Assembly (NCBI GenBank): GCA_028822445.1
Contig: JAPKDQ010000004.1
Location: forward strand, 124,001 to 188,000
Length of the DNA stretch: 64,000 bases
Origin: Rhodospirillaceae bacterium
Lineage (GTDB): Bacteria; Pseudomonadota; Alphaproteobacteria; Rhodospirillales; Rhodospirillaceae
Direction: 5' to 3'
Below are positions 1-9,054 of the stretch, piece after piece. Position 1 is the stretch's first letter. Every line of letters starts with the position of its first letter. The translations under genes were made by a program, and so were the position numbers. The notes beneath the pieces are model-generated. The model was given only the letters and a program-made list of their open reading frames with translations, ran no database searches and had not been told where the DNA came from.

Positions 1-671
1 TTGGCGGCAAGACTAATACCGCCGTTTGGCAGCGGGTCTTCTGGGCCGTATCGGAAGGCTTGGTCGCTGCAATTCTATTGCTAGCCGGCGGGCTCGGCGC
101 GTTGCAGACAGCCACTGTTGCGAGTGCCTTACCGTTCACTGTTGTAGTGCTGTTTGCGACATTCGGGTTGGTTCGCGCGCTTCGCGCTGAGGTCACTAAG
201 CTACATGATGGAGAAATTGTCCCGGACGTTGCAGTTTCCGGCGCTTCCGATATTCCATGGAAAACACGACTTAACGAAATCCTATCGCACCCGACTAAAG
301 CCCGGGTCGAGAAATTTATTGACGAGCGTGTGATTGCTGCGTTGAAAGAAGTGGCGGCTGAAATAGAAAGGCACGATAGCTCAGCACATGCGGTTCTTGA
401 TTCTGATTCCGCACAGTTAGTTGTCGGGCATCAGGACGAGGCGAATTTTTACTTTGCGGTGAAACCTAAGGGGTGCTTAAAGCCAGCATTTGCGTTTCCG
501 GAATTCAATCCGGACGATGAACGCGGTGAGCGATTCTATCGCGCGGAGGTGCACCTAGCTGATGGTGGACAGAAATACTGTATCTTTGGATACACCCAAG
601 AGCAGATTATAAATGATGTGCTGAAGCAGTATAATCGGCATATTGAGTACTTGCATATGGTACGGGTTTAG
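1..671 (+). CDS. BCCT-family transporter, C-terminal part (5' end outside window)
   Basis: The reading frame is open from base 3 to the stop at 669-671, so the gene began before the window. The first visible residues (WQRVFWAVSEG, then a hydrophobic segment with LLLAGGLGALQTA and ALPF) match the last two membrane helices of betaine/carnitine/choline transporters. About 150 cytoplasmic residues follow, as in the long-tailed BetT type whose tail senses osmotic stress. The probable role is sodium- or proton-coupled uptake of choline or glycine betaine. A TTG at 60 could be mistaken for a start, but coding clearly continues upstream of it. The stop overlaps the stop of the convergent next gene. 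Family assignment is solid; the substrate is inferred. Confidence 0.8.
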   Translation, partial: GGKTNTAVWQRVFWAVSEGLVAAILLLAGGLGALQTATVASALPFTVVVLFATFGLVRALRAEVTKLHDGEIVPDVAVSGASDIPWKTRLNEILSHPTKARVEKFIDERVIAALKEVAAEIERHDSSAHAVLDSDSAQLVVGHQDEANFYFAVKPKGCLKPAFAFPEFNPDDERGERFYRAEVHLADGGQKYCIFGYTQEQIINDVLKQYNRHIEYLHMVRV

Positions 672-2656
672 TCTTCCTCACAGCTGGTAATTTTGGGTCC
701 TAAGGCATTCTTTAGGGGTTTAAGAAACGCTTCGAAGTTTCGCCACTGATCCACACCAGATGTATAAATTGGCTGACGCACTTGTTCTGAGCTAGCGGTT
801 CTTACCGTCCGTTCTGTTTTATGGAAATCGATGCAGGCTTGTTCGAATGGCAGGTCGCAATACTCAAGTATTCGGTGCACTTCGGATTCGATATTAGTTA
901 CGACGTCTTCGTATTGAACTCTTAACGTCTTGCCGGGCAGGGCGGCATCCCAATGGGCCATCAGATCTACGTAACTTTTGTAATAGCGACTAATCTCATC
1001 GAGCCCGTAGGTGAACTCCTGCCCCTCCGCAAAAAGTTGCTTAAAGCCAGAAAAGCAGCATGCCATGGCATCGCGTCGAGCATCGATGATTTTAGCATTG
1101 GGCAGAATTAAGTGGATGAGCCCTATGTGCCGGAAGTTGTTTGGCATTTTATCGGTGAATCGTGGCGCGCCTCTGTGATGGATCTCCGTCTCACGCACAT
1201 AAGCGTCGCCGAATTCCCTGAGTTGGTTAGTGGAGAGCTCTTTTAAAACCGCTGGGTATCTCCGTTCATCTTCAAAGGTCCGGCGGCCACCAAGGCGGTG
1301 GGCAAGAGCTGGGATGTTGGGGAGCTCCATCGTGCCTTCCACTTGTGAATGGGAGGCAAGTATTTGCTCCACTAGCGTTGAACCCGCGCGCGGTAGCCCG
1401 ACTATAAAAATAGGTGCGTTACTGTCTGAGCCAGAACTTAAATGCGACGTAAGGAAGTGGGATGTGCAAATATCGGCCTGTGCTTGAAGCTCCTCTTGCA
1501 TGCGGTCGGCGTCGTACCGGGTTTGCTTCTTTTTTAGCTGGTTGCCCCGTTCGTAATATAAAAACGAATGTTCGAATTCCCTAGCGTCCTCATGCGCCTT
1601 GCCCAGTGCGAAACAAAGGTGAATACGGTCTGTCGTTGTCGTGCCAGATGATTGTTCGGCGCTGGCCATACGGCTGCGTTCATCGTTAGTAAACCGATAA
1701 GTTTTAAGGTTAGCCAGGCTCCAGTAAGCATCCCCGAGGTCTGGTTTTATGGCATAGGCGGTCCTGTAGGACTGGACGGCTTCCTTTTGGCGGCCGACTG
1801 TTTTAAGCGCGTGCCCTTTGACTATGTGCACATGAGCGTTGGCAGGCACTTTATTTAGCACCGACTCATAGATGTCTAGCGCACCCTGGAATTGACCCAC
1901 CGCAGCGCATTCATTGGCGTACAGAGTTTCTAACGCAGGGTTCTCCGGGTCTGAATCATAGAGAGCCCGTGCTTGCTCCAGTGCCCGTTCAAATTTCTGA
2001 CGGCGGTGTAGGACGTTGACATAGTCTACCCTGGCACTGCGGTTGTGGGGCTCGAACTCAACGCAGCTTTCGAGCAAGAACTCGGCGTCATCCAAGACGT
2101 GGAGACGGGCGCCAATGTCTGCCAGCAATCGCATCGCTTCGACGTTTCTCTTGTCGTTTTGTAGGAAACTGCGGCAGATCTGTTCCGCTTTCATCAATTT
2201 GCCTTCGTGAATAAAGCTCAGAACGCTGACTAATACAGGGGGAAGCGCCTTTAACCGTTCGGCTTCTTGTTGAGCTGCTTTTGAGGCGTTGTGATCACCT
2301 TCGGCATATCGCATTGCACTGAGGTATTGCCAGCTTGCAATCAAACCCGGGTTGAACGTGACAGCGTGCTCATAAGCTACTGCAGCGGCATTTGTATTTC
2401 CCAACTGTCGATGAACGTGACCTTCCTCTTGATAGGCCCGACCATAGTCGGGCTCCACTCTTTTTAAGTGTCCAATAGTCTTGAATGCGTCGTCATGCTT
2501 GGACTGATAGCGCCGGCAGACTGCAAGAATATATAAAGCGTCCTTGTCGTCGTTGTCCCCGGCCAGCACTTGTTCCGCTGCAACGGCGGCGGCATCAATG
2601 CTGCCAGCCTGCAACAGTGCTTTCGCCTCCTCAACCGTATTCGTTGTTGCGATCAC
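668..2656 (-). CDS. TPR-repeat sulfotransferase
   Basis: This 662-residue protein carries tandem tetratricopeptide repeats over about residues 5-330 and a sulfotransferase domain from about 410 to the end. The PAPS 5'-phosphosulfate loop is GLPRAGSTL at about 420-428, and a 3'-phosphate-binding segment (ARRDAMACCFSGF) follows about 110 residues later. It should move sulfate from PAPS to an unknown acceptor, with the TPRs probably presenting that partner; no signal peptide is visible. The start is GTG with a GAGGAAGG ribosome site about 10 nt upstream. It converges on the BCCT gene and their stops overlap by 4 nt. Close TPR-sulfotransferase homologues are common in marine alphaproteobacteria, and their acceptors are mostly unknown. 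Confidence 0.85.
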   Translation of the reverse strand: MIATTNTVEEAKALLQAGSIDAAAVAAEQVLAGDNDDKDALYILAVCRRYQSKHDDAFKTIGHLKRVEPDYGRAYQEEGHVHRQLGNTNAAAVAYEHAVTFNPGLIASWQYLSAMRYAEGDHNASKAAQQEAERLKALPPVLVSVLSFIHEGKLMKAEQICRSFLQNDKRNVEAMRLLADIGARLHVLDDAEFLLESCVEFEPHNRSARVDYVNVLHRRQKFERALEQARALYDSDPENPALETLYANECAAVGQFQGALDIYESVLNKVPANAHVHIVKGHALKTVGRQKEAVQSYRTAYAIKPDLGDAYWSLANLKTYRFTNDERSRMASAEQSSGTTTTDRIHLCFALGKAHEDAREFEHSFLYYERGNQLKKKQTRYDADRMQEELQAQADICTSHFLTSHLSSGSDSNAPIFIVGLPRAGSTLVEQILASHSQVEGTMELPNIPALAHRLGGRRTFEDERRYPAVLKELSTNQLREFGDAYVRETEIHHRGAPRFTDKMPNNFRHIGLIHLILPNAKIIDARRDAMACCFSGFKQLFAEGQEFTYGLDEISRYYKSYVDLMAHWDAALPGKTLRVQYEDVVTNIESEVHRILEYCDLPFEQACIDFHKTERTVRTASSEQVRQPIYTSGVDQWRNFEAFLKPLKNALGPKITSCEED

Positions 2657-2682
2657 GATCTAAAGCCTTCCTCTCACATGAC

Positions 2683-2712
2683 AATGGGGCAGCTCGCGGG
2701 AGCTGCCCCATT
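2683..2712 (-). terminator. strong hairpin after the TonB receptor
   Basis: A 13-bp perfect stem (AATGGGGCAGCTC with its complement) and a 4-nt loop lie 40 nt beyond the stop of the minus-strand receptor. There is no long U tract, so termination efficiency is uncertain, but position and stability fit a transcription end. Confidence 0.6.
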
Positions 2713-2753
2713 ATAGATGATCTGCACCCAAGCCCTAAGGCCTGTATGGCAAT

Positions 2754-5132
2754 TTAGTAGTCGTAGGATACTCGCAAGCCAACCGTGCGCGGACGGTTCG
2801 TCGTAATACGACGGATATCGTCCTGAACGTTGATGTTCAATTCGGCACGCTTATCGGTGAGATTCTGAACGAACAGCTCGATGTTCCAGTTTTCAGTCGA
2901 TGCGCCGACAGATAAATCTGAAGTGAAGTAGCTGCTCTGCTGCTCGCGTTCCGCTGTTATCAACGAACTAAAGCTAGAATCTGCATACTGTGCTGCCAAC
3001 TGTCCATAGAAGTCGTAATCCCCGACTGGCAGGACATAACGTGCACGGAATGTACCCTGAAATTCAGGTGTCAGGGGCAATGCGCTGCCCGCAGGTGTAA
3101 GCTCAATAACCTGGGCGTTCACGGCAGTAACTTCAGTATCGTTATAAGAGAATGCGCCGAACAGTGTAAGGTTATCAGTCGCCTGCCAAGCCACATCGGC
3201 TTCAACTCCCATGATCTCAGCATCTGCAGAATTCTCGATAAAGGTGAGGATAGAAACGTTCTGCGGGTCAAACCGCTTTACTTGGATGTCTGTCCAATCG
3301 ATGAAGTAAGCGCTACCATTAAAACGCAATGAGTTGTTTAGGAAGCTTGTTTTCCAGCCAAACTCATAGTTTTTGACATCATCAGTTTTATATATGCTCT
3401 TAACGCCAGGGAACGCCGGGTTGCGTGATGCTAGGCCGCCACCGCGGTTCCACCCGCCAGGACGGTACCCCTCGGAGTAAGTCACATATAACAGATTGTC
3501 ATTTAACGTGCGGTAGCTGACAGAGCCTTTGAGGATCACGTCATCGGAAGAGAGCGGCTCAAGTGTATGGCCACCAGACACATCGTAATCCCGGCCCCCA
3601 CCGGCAGTGAAATTGGATGAACCGAACAGGTCAAGTTCGAGGTCGTAATAGCGTGCCCCAACCTTAGCAGAAATTTGATCGGTAAAGTCGTAGGTGACCT
3701 CACCAAAGACCGCGGTTTGTTTCTCCGACCTTGTGACGTCGTTATAGAAGCCGATACTGCCTGAGCGTGGATTTGGGTTCACGCTGCGGTTTGAGGGCGC
3801 CAAAGGCGCTTTAGGATTGGGAAAACCAAGCAGAGAGCGGTCAAAGTTAGAGAAGTAATTGAAGTCGTCTTGTGCTTCGATCTTGAAGTCGTCGTAGAAT
3901 ACACCGGCTGTAATGCGTAGGGAGTTTTCCTGCGGAGTATTAAACCGGAATTCGTGCGTGTTGCGAGTTTGGCCCTGAATCCCTTGGAAGCCCTTGGCCG
4001 GATTGAAGCACTCGCGAACGGCGTCGTACGTACAGGTGTAATACGCGATATACGCGCCAGCATTGTTGTATCCGGTGTAGTCTATTGACTGTTCTATATC
4101 TCGGTTTAGGTATGCTCCGGTATACACAACGTCGAGCATTGCCATGCGGCCTTCGACGGTCCATGAGGTTTGGTTGAACTCATCGCGCAGGTTGTCTGGA
4201 AAGAAGCGCTTCACTTGCAGGTCACCAACTTCTGGATCGTAGTCGAACACTCCGTCAGCGCCGAGTTCCTGGCGAGAGTGTTGCACCAAAACGTCCCAGT
4301 CTGGAGTTACAGACCACTTCAGCCCCAGGCGCATACCCTTATAAAAACTGTCGTTGAAATTTTTCTCTGTAATACTCCCATTGCTCGCGCTCACGAACGT
4401 TGCATTCATGCCACTGCTTATTTGGGCGAGTGGATTAACGCTGGGGTCGATCGAGAACGTGCCTTCAACGTTGTCGATGTAGCCTCCTAGCTGGACGCTA
4501 TAGACCGCAGCACGGAAGGCAAGCTTGTCTTCTATAATAGGGACATTGATGTAGGCTTCGACAGCTTCACTCATATCACCACTTTTGGTGAACTCAGTGC
4601 TAGAATCGAAACCGGCCTGGAACTCATTAAGTTGTGGCTTATTCGTAATTAGACGAACGGTGCCAGCCTGTGAGCTTGCGCCGAACATTGTGCCCTGTGG
4701 TCCTGGCAAGACCTCAATGCGCTCCATGTCCGCAGCGTAAACGTCCAAATTGCGGCCCGACGCCGTCACTGGTTGTTCGTCTAAATAAAGCGCGACGTTC
4801 GGCGTGGAGCCCTGAGTTCCGGATAATTGTACGCCAATCTGTTCGACGGCCATCCCTCGGATGAAAACCGTTGATTGACCGGGGCCGCGACCAGCGAATG
4901 TAACATTCGGTAGGAATCTGACATAATCATCAAACGTGTCGATGCCTTGTTCTTGCATACTTTTGGCGCTCAACGCCTGGACTGCAATCGGCACATCCTG
5001 AAGGTTTTCCGAACGCTTGGTCGCCGTCACGATGATCTCGGGGATCGCTGACTGTGCTTGAACGGTTTGTCCGCTGAGCAAGACTGCAGCGGAAGATAGA
5101 AGTGCATATTTTAGTGGTTGCGTGCCAAACAT
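2754..5132 (-). CDS. TonB-dependent outer-membrane receptor
   Basis: The 792-residue protein has a Sec signal peptide (cleavage near VQA-QS, about residue 26), a TonB box (EIIVTA, about 32-37), and a plug domain with FIRGMAVEQIG and ERIEVLPGPQGTMFGASS. A beta-barrel with repeated aromatic-ended strands follows, and the last residue is aromatic (Tyr), as expected for BAM-dependent insertion. Length and plug style resemble the large sphingomonad/gammaproteobacterial receptor group used for plant, algal or other complex organic substrates rather than classical ferrisiderophore receptors. The ligand cannot be read from the sequence. It is divergent from a second, unrelated TonB receptor across a 420-bp AT-rich gap. 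Confidence 0.9.
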   Translation of the reverse strand: MFGTQPLKYALLSSAAVLLSGQTVQAQSAIPEIIVTATKRSENLQDVPIAVQALSAKSMQEQGIDTFDDYVRFLPNVTFAGRGPGQSTVFIRGMAVEQIGVQLSGTQGSTPNVALYLDEQPVTASGRNLDVYAADMERIEVLPGPQGTMFGASSQAGTVRLITNKPQLNEFQAGFDSSTEFTKSGDMSEAVEAYINVPIIEDKLAFRAAVYSVQLGGYIDNVEGTFSIDPSVNPLAQISSGMNATFVSASNGSITEKNFNDSFYKGMRLGLKWSVTPDWDVLVQHSRQELGADGVFDYDPEVGDLQVKRFFPDNLRDEFNQTSWTVEGRMAMLDVVYTGAYLNRDIEQSIDYTGYNNAGAYIAYYTCTYDAVRECFNPAKGFQGIQGQTRNTHEFRFNTPQENSLRITAGVFYDDFKIEAQDDFNYFSNFDRSLLGFPNPKAPLAPSNRSVNPNPRSGSIGFYNDVTRSEKQTAVFGEVTYDFTDQISAKVGARYYDLELDLFGSSNFTAGGGRDYDVSGGHTLEPLSSDDVILKGSVSYRTLNDNLLYVTYSEGYRPGGWNRGGGLASRNPAFPGVKSIYKTDDVKNYEFGWKTSFLNNSLRFNGSAYFIDWTDIQVKRFDPQNVSILTFIENSADAEIMGVEADVAWQATDNLTLFGAFSYNDTEVTAVNAQVIELTPAGSALPLTPEFQGTFRARYVLPVGDYDFYGQLAAQYADSSFSSLITAEREQQSSYFTSDLSVGASTENWNIELFVQNLTDKRAELNINVQDDIRRITTNRPRTVGLRVSYDY

Positions 5133-5552
5133 TGACTGCTCTTTTCTTTTTCTTAATAAGGCTGTGGATCCGCAAAAAAAGTGGATTTGAATTTTTTGGG
5201 CGGTGCAAACAGAAATTTAGTCTGATTACTATAAAATTATTTTATATATATATTGTATTTTAGTCTATTTGGTCAACAGTAAGTGTTTGTTCTAATTGTT
5301 GATTTTAATAACAGCAGTTAAAAACCCATTATACGCATATGCAATTACCATCACTCAGTTATCTGATTTTTCAATAATTGTGGTGTTACTTCAGGCTGAG
5401 TATGTAGATGTCTCACCTCTTCTCGATGTGGGGACTGTTTTAGTGAATACTAATACAAAAGAGAATCAGGTGATCAGGACTATGCTAACCACGGTAGCGA
5501 GAAAGTTTTATGGGTGCTTTGATTGCTTGGGGGAATATTCTTGTTTTATCGC
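5133..5552. promoter_or_regulatory. AT-rich divergent promoter region between two TonB receptors
   Basis: No gene is supported in these 420 bases. The core at 5216-5300 is very AT-rich and contains a TATATATATA run and two copies of TTTAGTCT (5216-5223 and 5259-5266, start to start 43 bp). It must hold the promoters for both diverging receptors. The repeated octamer is a possible regulator site but is short enough to be chance. Confidence 0.4.
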
Positions 5553-7490
5553 ATGATTGGCACATCTGTGTTAGCAGCATTTTTATTTATCCATACGGTT
5601 TCGTCAGACCCCGTGCACGCACAGCGAGCCGGTGAAAATGCGGTTGCTGAGGCGGATGATGCCTTCGGAACTGTGATCGGGAATGAAGAAATTGGGCTCT
5701 ATTCGTCGACAAATGCTCGTGGCTTTAGTCCTAGCCAAGCAGGGAACTTGCGTATCAACGGCCTTTTCTTTGACCAGGCAGCAGCCCCGAATGTGCGCGT
5801 TCGGCGTGGATCAACCATTCATGTCGGCATCAGCGCGCAGGGCTACCCGCTTCCAGCACCGACCGGTGTAGTAGATTTTAAATTACGGGTTCCTGGTGAC
5901 CGTTACGTCACTAGTGTACTTGTATCTGAGGGGGCACTCTTTTCCTATGCCAGGCATAACGCGGAAGTCGATACGCAGGTTCCGATTGTAAAGGGCGTGC
6001 TCAGCATTGGGGCCGGATTGGGCTACAAGCGCAACACCGCACATCAGTTTGCGGTGGGCGACGAGGGGTACAGTGCAGGCCTCATTGCTCATTGGACACC
6101 AAACGATACGGTCTCAGTTATTCCGTTCTACAGCTACTCCAAGACGAGTGCTGTTGGAGGAGACAGGCCGCGTATTTTTCTTGGTGACAACGATCCGCCA
6201 GATTTTCGCGCAGAGGACATCACCAGCCCAGACTGGGTTTTTTTTGGATTTCGGCAACACAACTATGGCTTTGTTAGTGAGGTAGCGCTGCCGGATGGCT
6301 GGATGCTGAAAGCGGGCCTTTTTCGTTCGGTTAATAATACACCCAGGTCTTTTACTGCTTTTGTATTAGGTGTCGATGCACTGGGGGAGGGTGACTATGC
6401 GATTTCGCAATCGCCGCCGAGCTATACTCGATCGACATCAGGAGAAATTCGCCTTACGAGATCTTTTGTAGAAGGTGTTCGTAAGCACACGATATATTTA
6501 AATACCCGTGCCCGTGACCGCGGCAGGGCCTTTGGCGGCGGTGACCTTCAACATTTCGGTAAAGTGATATTGGGGGCCTTTCCTGAACTTACTGAGCCAC
6601 AGTTTCAAACGACGGCACCTTCGGAATCAACGACCCGCCAGGTTACTGGTGGCATCGCCTATGAAGGAGTCTGGCAGGGTGTTGGCCAGTGGAGCATGGC
6701 GCTACAACGAACGTCGTACAAGCGGACGCAGGCGCGCGTGGGTTGGGCGCCTATTGAAGGACGCAAGTCGCCCTGGTTGTACAATGCTGCTGCCGCCGTT
6801 TTTCTGACACGCGATTTAGCTGCTTATGCCAGCTACACACGTGGCATTGAGGAATTGGGTTCGGCGCCAGGAAATGCGGTCAATCGCGATGAAGCTGTGC
6901 CCGCTGAATTGACTCTCCAAGTCGACGCTGGCTTACGCTATCAGATAACACCAGATTTGAGTTTGGTTGCAGGCCTCTTTCAAATCGATAAGCCGTATTA
7001 CGCGATCGACCAAGACTTACTGTTTAGGCAGCTTGGTACGGTTAGACACCAAGGCGTTGAACTTTCATTGGCGGGCTCAGTGACAGACTCTCTAACTCTG
7101 GTCGCGGGAGCAGTGTTTCTGCAGCCTCGTATTGCAGAGACCTCTAATGGAGGCGCTAGAACTGAGCTAACGGCCGTTGGGCCCATACCACGCCTTATTC
7201 GAGTCAACATCCAGTATCGGCCTGCGGCGGTGCAAGGCTTAGCATTGGATGCCAAGGTTGAGAGCGTCTCATCACGATATGCAGACGTTAGTAATTCCCG
7301 CCGCTTGGCAGGTGCGATTACACTAGATGCCGGGGTTAGGTACACGAGAACTATTTCAGACGTGCCGGTCCGGTTTCGTCTTCAAGGCCGCAATTTGACC
7401 AACATCCGCAGCTTCACACCAAACGCGTCTACTCAGATCCGTCCTTTTGAGGCCCGTCGGTTTGAGTTGTCTGTTGCAGCAGATTTCTAG
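5553..7490 (+). CDS. TonB-dependent receptor with a short atypical plug
   Basis: I take the ATG at 5553, which gives a clean signal peptide ending at VHAQ (residue 24); an in-frame TTG at 5523 would only add ten residues. The mature N-terminus lacks a canonical TonB box. The plug begins DDAFGTVIGNEEIGLY and continues with ARGFSPSQAGNLRINGLFFDQ, a pattern I associate with a subgroup of putative iron-complex receptors in alphaproteobacteria. The barrel ends in FELSVAADF with a C-terminal Phe. At 645 residues it is compact for the family. Ligand unknown. A short hairpin (GCTGAG/CTCAGC, 7518-7536) follows without a U tract. Confidence 0.8.
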   Translation: MIGTSVLAAFLFIHTVSSDPVHAQRAGENAVAEADDAFGTVIGNEEIGLYSSTNARGFSPSQAGNLRINGLFFDQAAAPNVRVRRGSTIHVGISAQGYPLPAPTGVVDFKLRVPGDRYVTSVLVSEGALFSYARHNAEVDTQVPIVKGVLSIGAGLGYKRNTAHQFAVGDEGYSAGLIAHWTPNDTVSVIPFYSYSKTSAVGGDRPRIFLGDNDPPDFRAEDITSPDWVFFGFRQHNYGFVSEVALPDGWMLKAGLFRSVNNTPRSFTAFVLGVDALGEGDYAISQSPPSYTRSTSGEIRLTRSFVEGVRKHTIYLNTRARDRGRAFGGGDLQHFGKVILGAFPELTEPQFQTTAPSESTTRQVTGGIAYEGVWQGVGQWSMALQRTSYKRTQARVGWAPIEGRKSPWLYNAAAAVFLTRDLAAYASYTRGIEELGSAPGNAVNRDEAVPAELTLQVDAGLRYQITPDLSLVAGLFQIDKPYYAIDQDLLFRQLGTVRHQGVELSLAGSVTDSLTLVAGAVFLQPRIAETSNGGARTELTAVGPIPRLIRVNIQYRPAAVQGLALDAKVESVSSRYADVSNSRRLAGAITLDAGVRYTRTISDVPVRFRLQGRNLTNIRSFTPNASTQIRPFEARRFELSVAADF

Positions 7491-7614
7491 ACATTTGATG
7501 CGCGTGCTAAAAGGTAGGCTGAGATTTTCACTCAGCAGATGACTAAGTCTATTTGGCAGTCTTAGCTAACTCATCACCGCTTTTTCAAAGCCAAAGGGGC
7601 ACAGTTTCGCTATT

Positions 7615-8850
7615 ATGGCGCAAACTAGACTGCTATTTAGTTCACTGAATAATATACTAGATGCAAGCTGCGAGAATCATACGATGAAGAAGATCGATAG
7701 CCTATTTGAGCAAACCCAAGACGAATACTTGCGCACGCGTTACGTGGCGAACCTCCAAAATCATGCAATGATGAACCTAAGGTTTGATGTACGTAATGCA
7801 TACGAGAAATCCGTTCGACCTGAATTCGAACGCGAAAATGGGCGTAGCCCCGAGACTGGCCACGAAATCTATAAGGCCATTGGCAATAACTTGTTTTTTC
7901 GTTCTTACAGCTCGATCCGCTATAACGCTCAAGAAATGATGCCTCGGTCAAAACAAGCTGCTGTTGAGAGAAACCTCCAGCAGATGATTGATGCCGCGCG
8001 TGACATCGCTATTGAGAACCCGGCGGGTGGAACACTTAAGACAGACTCAGACCTTGAGATGCCAAGTTACATTACGGCGGTCGACGTTCACTTAACGCCA
8101 GGGGGGTATCACACCGAGTTTACTAAGGACGATGTTGCCCAAGGCATTTTGCTTGGTTCAGGGCACGCGGGCCCACCTATTAACCCTGGAAGAGTTTTTG
8201 GTAGTGTCGGCCATTCAATTAGTCCTTGGCTAAAGCACACATTTCCCGACTTTTCTCCATCGAATATTCTAGACCTGGGAACGCAAGGCGGTAGTAACCT
8301 GATAGCCTATGGCAAAGAATTTCCTGGGCTTGAACTGCACGGCATAGACATAGCGGCGCCTAGCTTAAGATACGGCCATGCTAAGGCTGAGCAGGCGGGT
8401 GTTAAGATGCATCTCAGCCAGCAAAACGCAGAAAAACTGGACTATCCAGACTCTTCATTTGACCTTGTCGTTTCCAGCTTTTTTCTCCATGAGGTTGCAG
8501 TTCCGGCAACAAGGAGAATCATTGCTGAAGCGTTTCGTGTGCTTCGTCCGAACGGCATAATGATCAATTTAGAATTGCCTCCGCATAAGTCATGTGAGCC
8601 CTTCATTGACTTTCTTTTTGATTGGGACTGTAACCATAACAACGAACCAAACTTTAGAAATTTCCGGTCCCAAGACCCCACGAAGCTTTTAATTGAATCT
8701 GGTTTTTCAGATGACTCTACGTTCGAGAAAACTATCCCAGACGTGGCGACATTCTCCAAAGAGCAGTATGCAGATTTATTGAGCGGGAATACTGAAACAC
8801 CGCTCCACGGGAGAGGTGGATGGTTCGTTTTTGGTGGTAAAAAGAACTAA
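7615..8850 (+). CDS. two-domain class I SAM-dependent methyltransferase
   Basis: The C-terminal half is a Rossmann methyltransferase: motif I ILDLGTQGG (about 218-226), acidic loop GIDIA (243-247), and motif IV-like SSFDLVVSSFFLHE. About 200 residues precede it and match no domain I recognise. They include NGRSPETGHEIYKAI and VDVHLTPGGYHTE (about 156-168), both conserved in the paralogue at 55421-56593. The whole protein should be cytoplasmic. The substrate is unknown. The start is uncertain: ATG at 7615 gives 411 residues, while ATG at 7684 (MKKIDSLF) aligns equally well with the paralogue. No obvious operon partner lies next to this copy. Confidence 0.8.
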   Translation: MAQTRLLFSSLNNILDASCENHTMKKIDSLFEQTQDEYLRTRYVANLQNHAMMNLRFDVRNAYEKSVRPEFERENGRSPETGHEIYKAIGNNLFFRSYSSIRYNAQEMMPRSKQAAVERNLQQMIDAARDIAIENPAGGTLKTDSDLEMPSYITAVDVHLTPGGYHTEFTKDDVAQGILLGSGHAGPPINPGRVFGSVGHSISPWLKHTFPDFSPSNILDLGTQGGSNLIAYGKEFPGLELHGIDIAAPSLRYGHAKAEQAGVKMHLSQQNAEKLDYPDSSFDLVVSSFFLHEVAVPATRRIIAEAFRVLRPNGIMINLELPPHKSCEPFIDFLFDWDCNHNNEPNFRNFRSQDPTKLLIESGFSDDSTFEKTIPDVATFSKEQYADLLSGNTETPLHGRGGWFVFGGKKN

Positions 8851-9054
8851 ACTGTCAAGGACGGTTCGGTTTCTGCCTGGCTTGATCCGTTTTGTTATCG
8901 TATTAGTTAGTAATAGCCCTGCCCACTCGTCGGTCAGATAGGATCTTAATTGCTTAAATGTGGCCATAAGGCCTAGGTCAAAATTGATCCAGCACGGCTA
9001 ACCATGCGTAAGTATAGTTTACGAAAGACCATATCAGGCGGCAGGACATAGACG

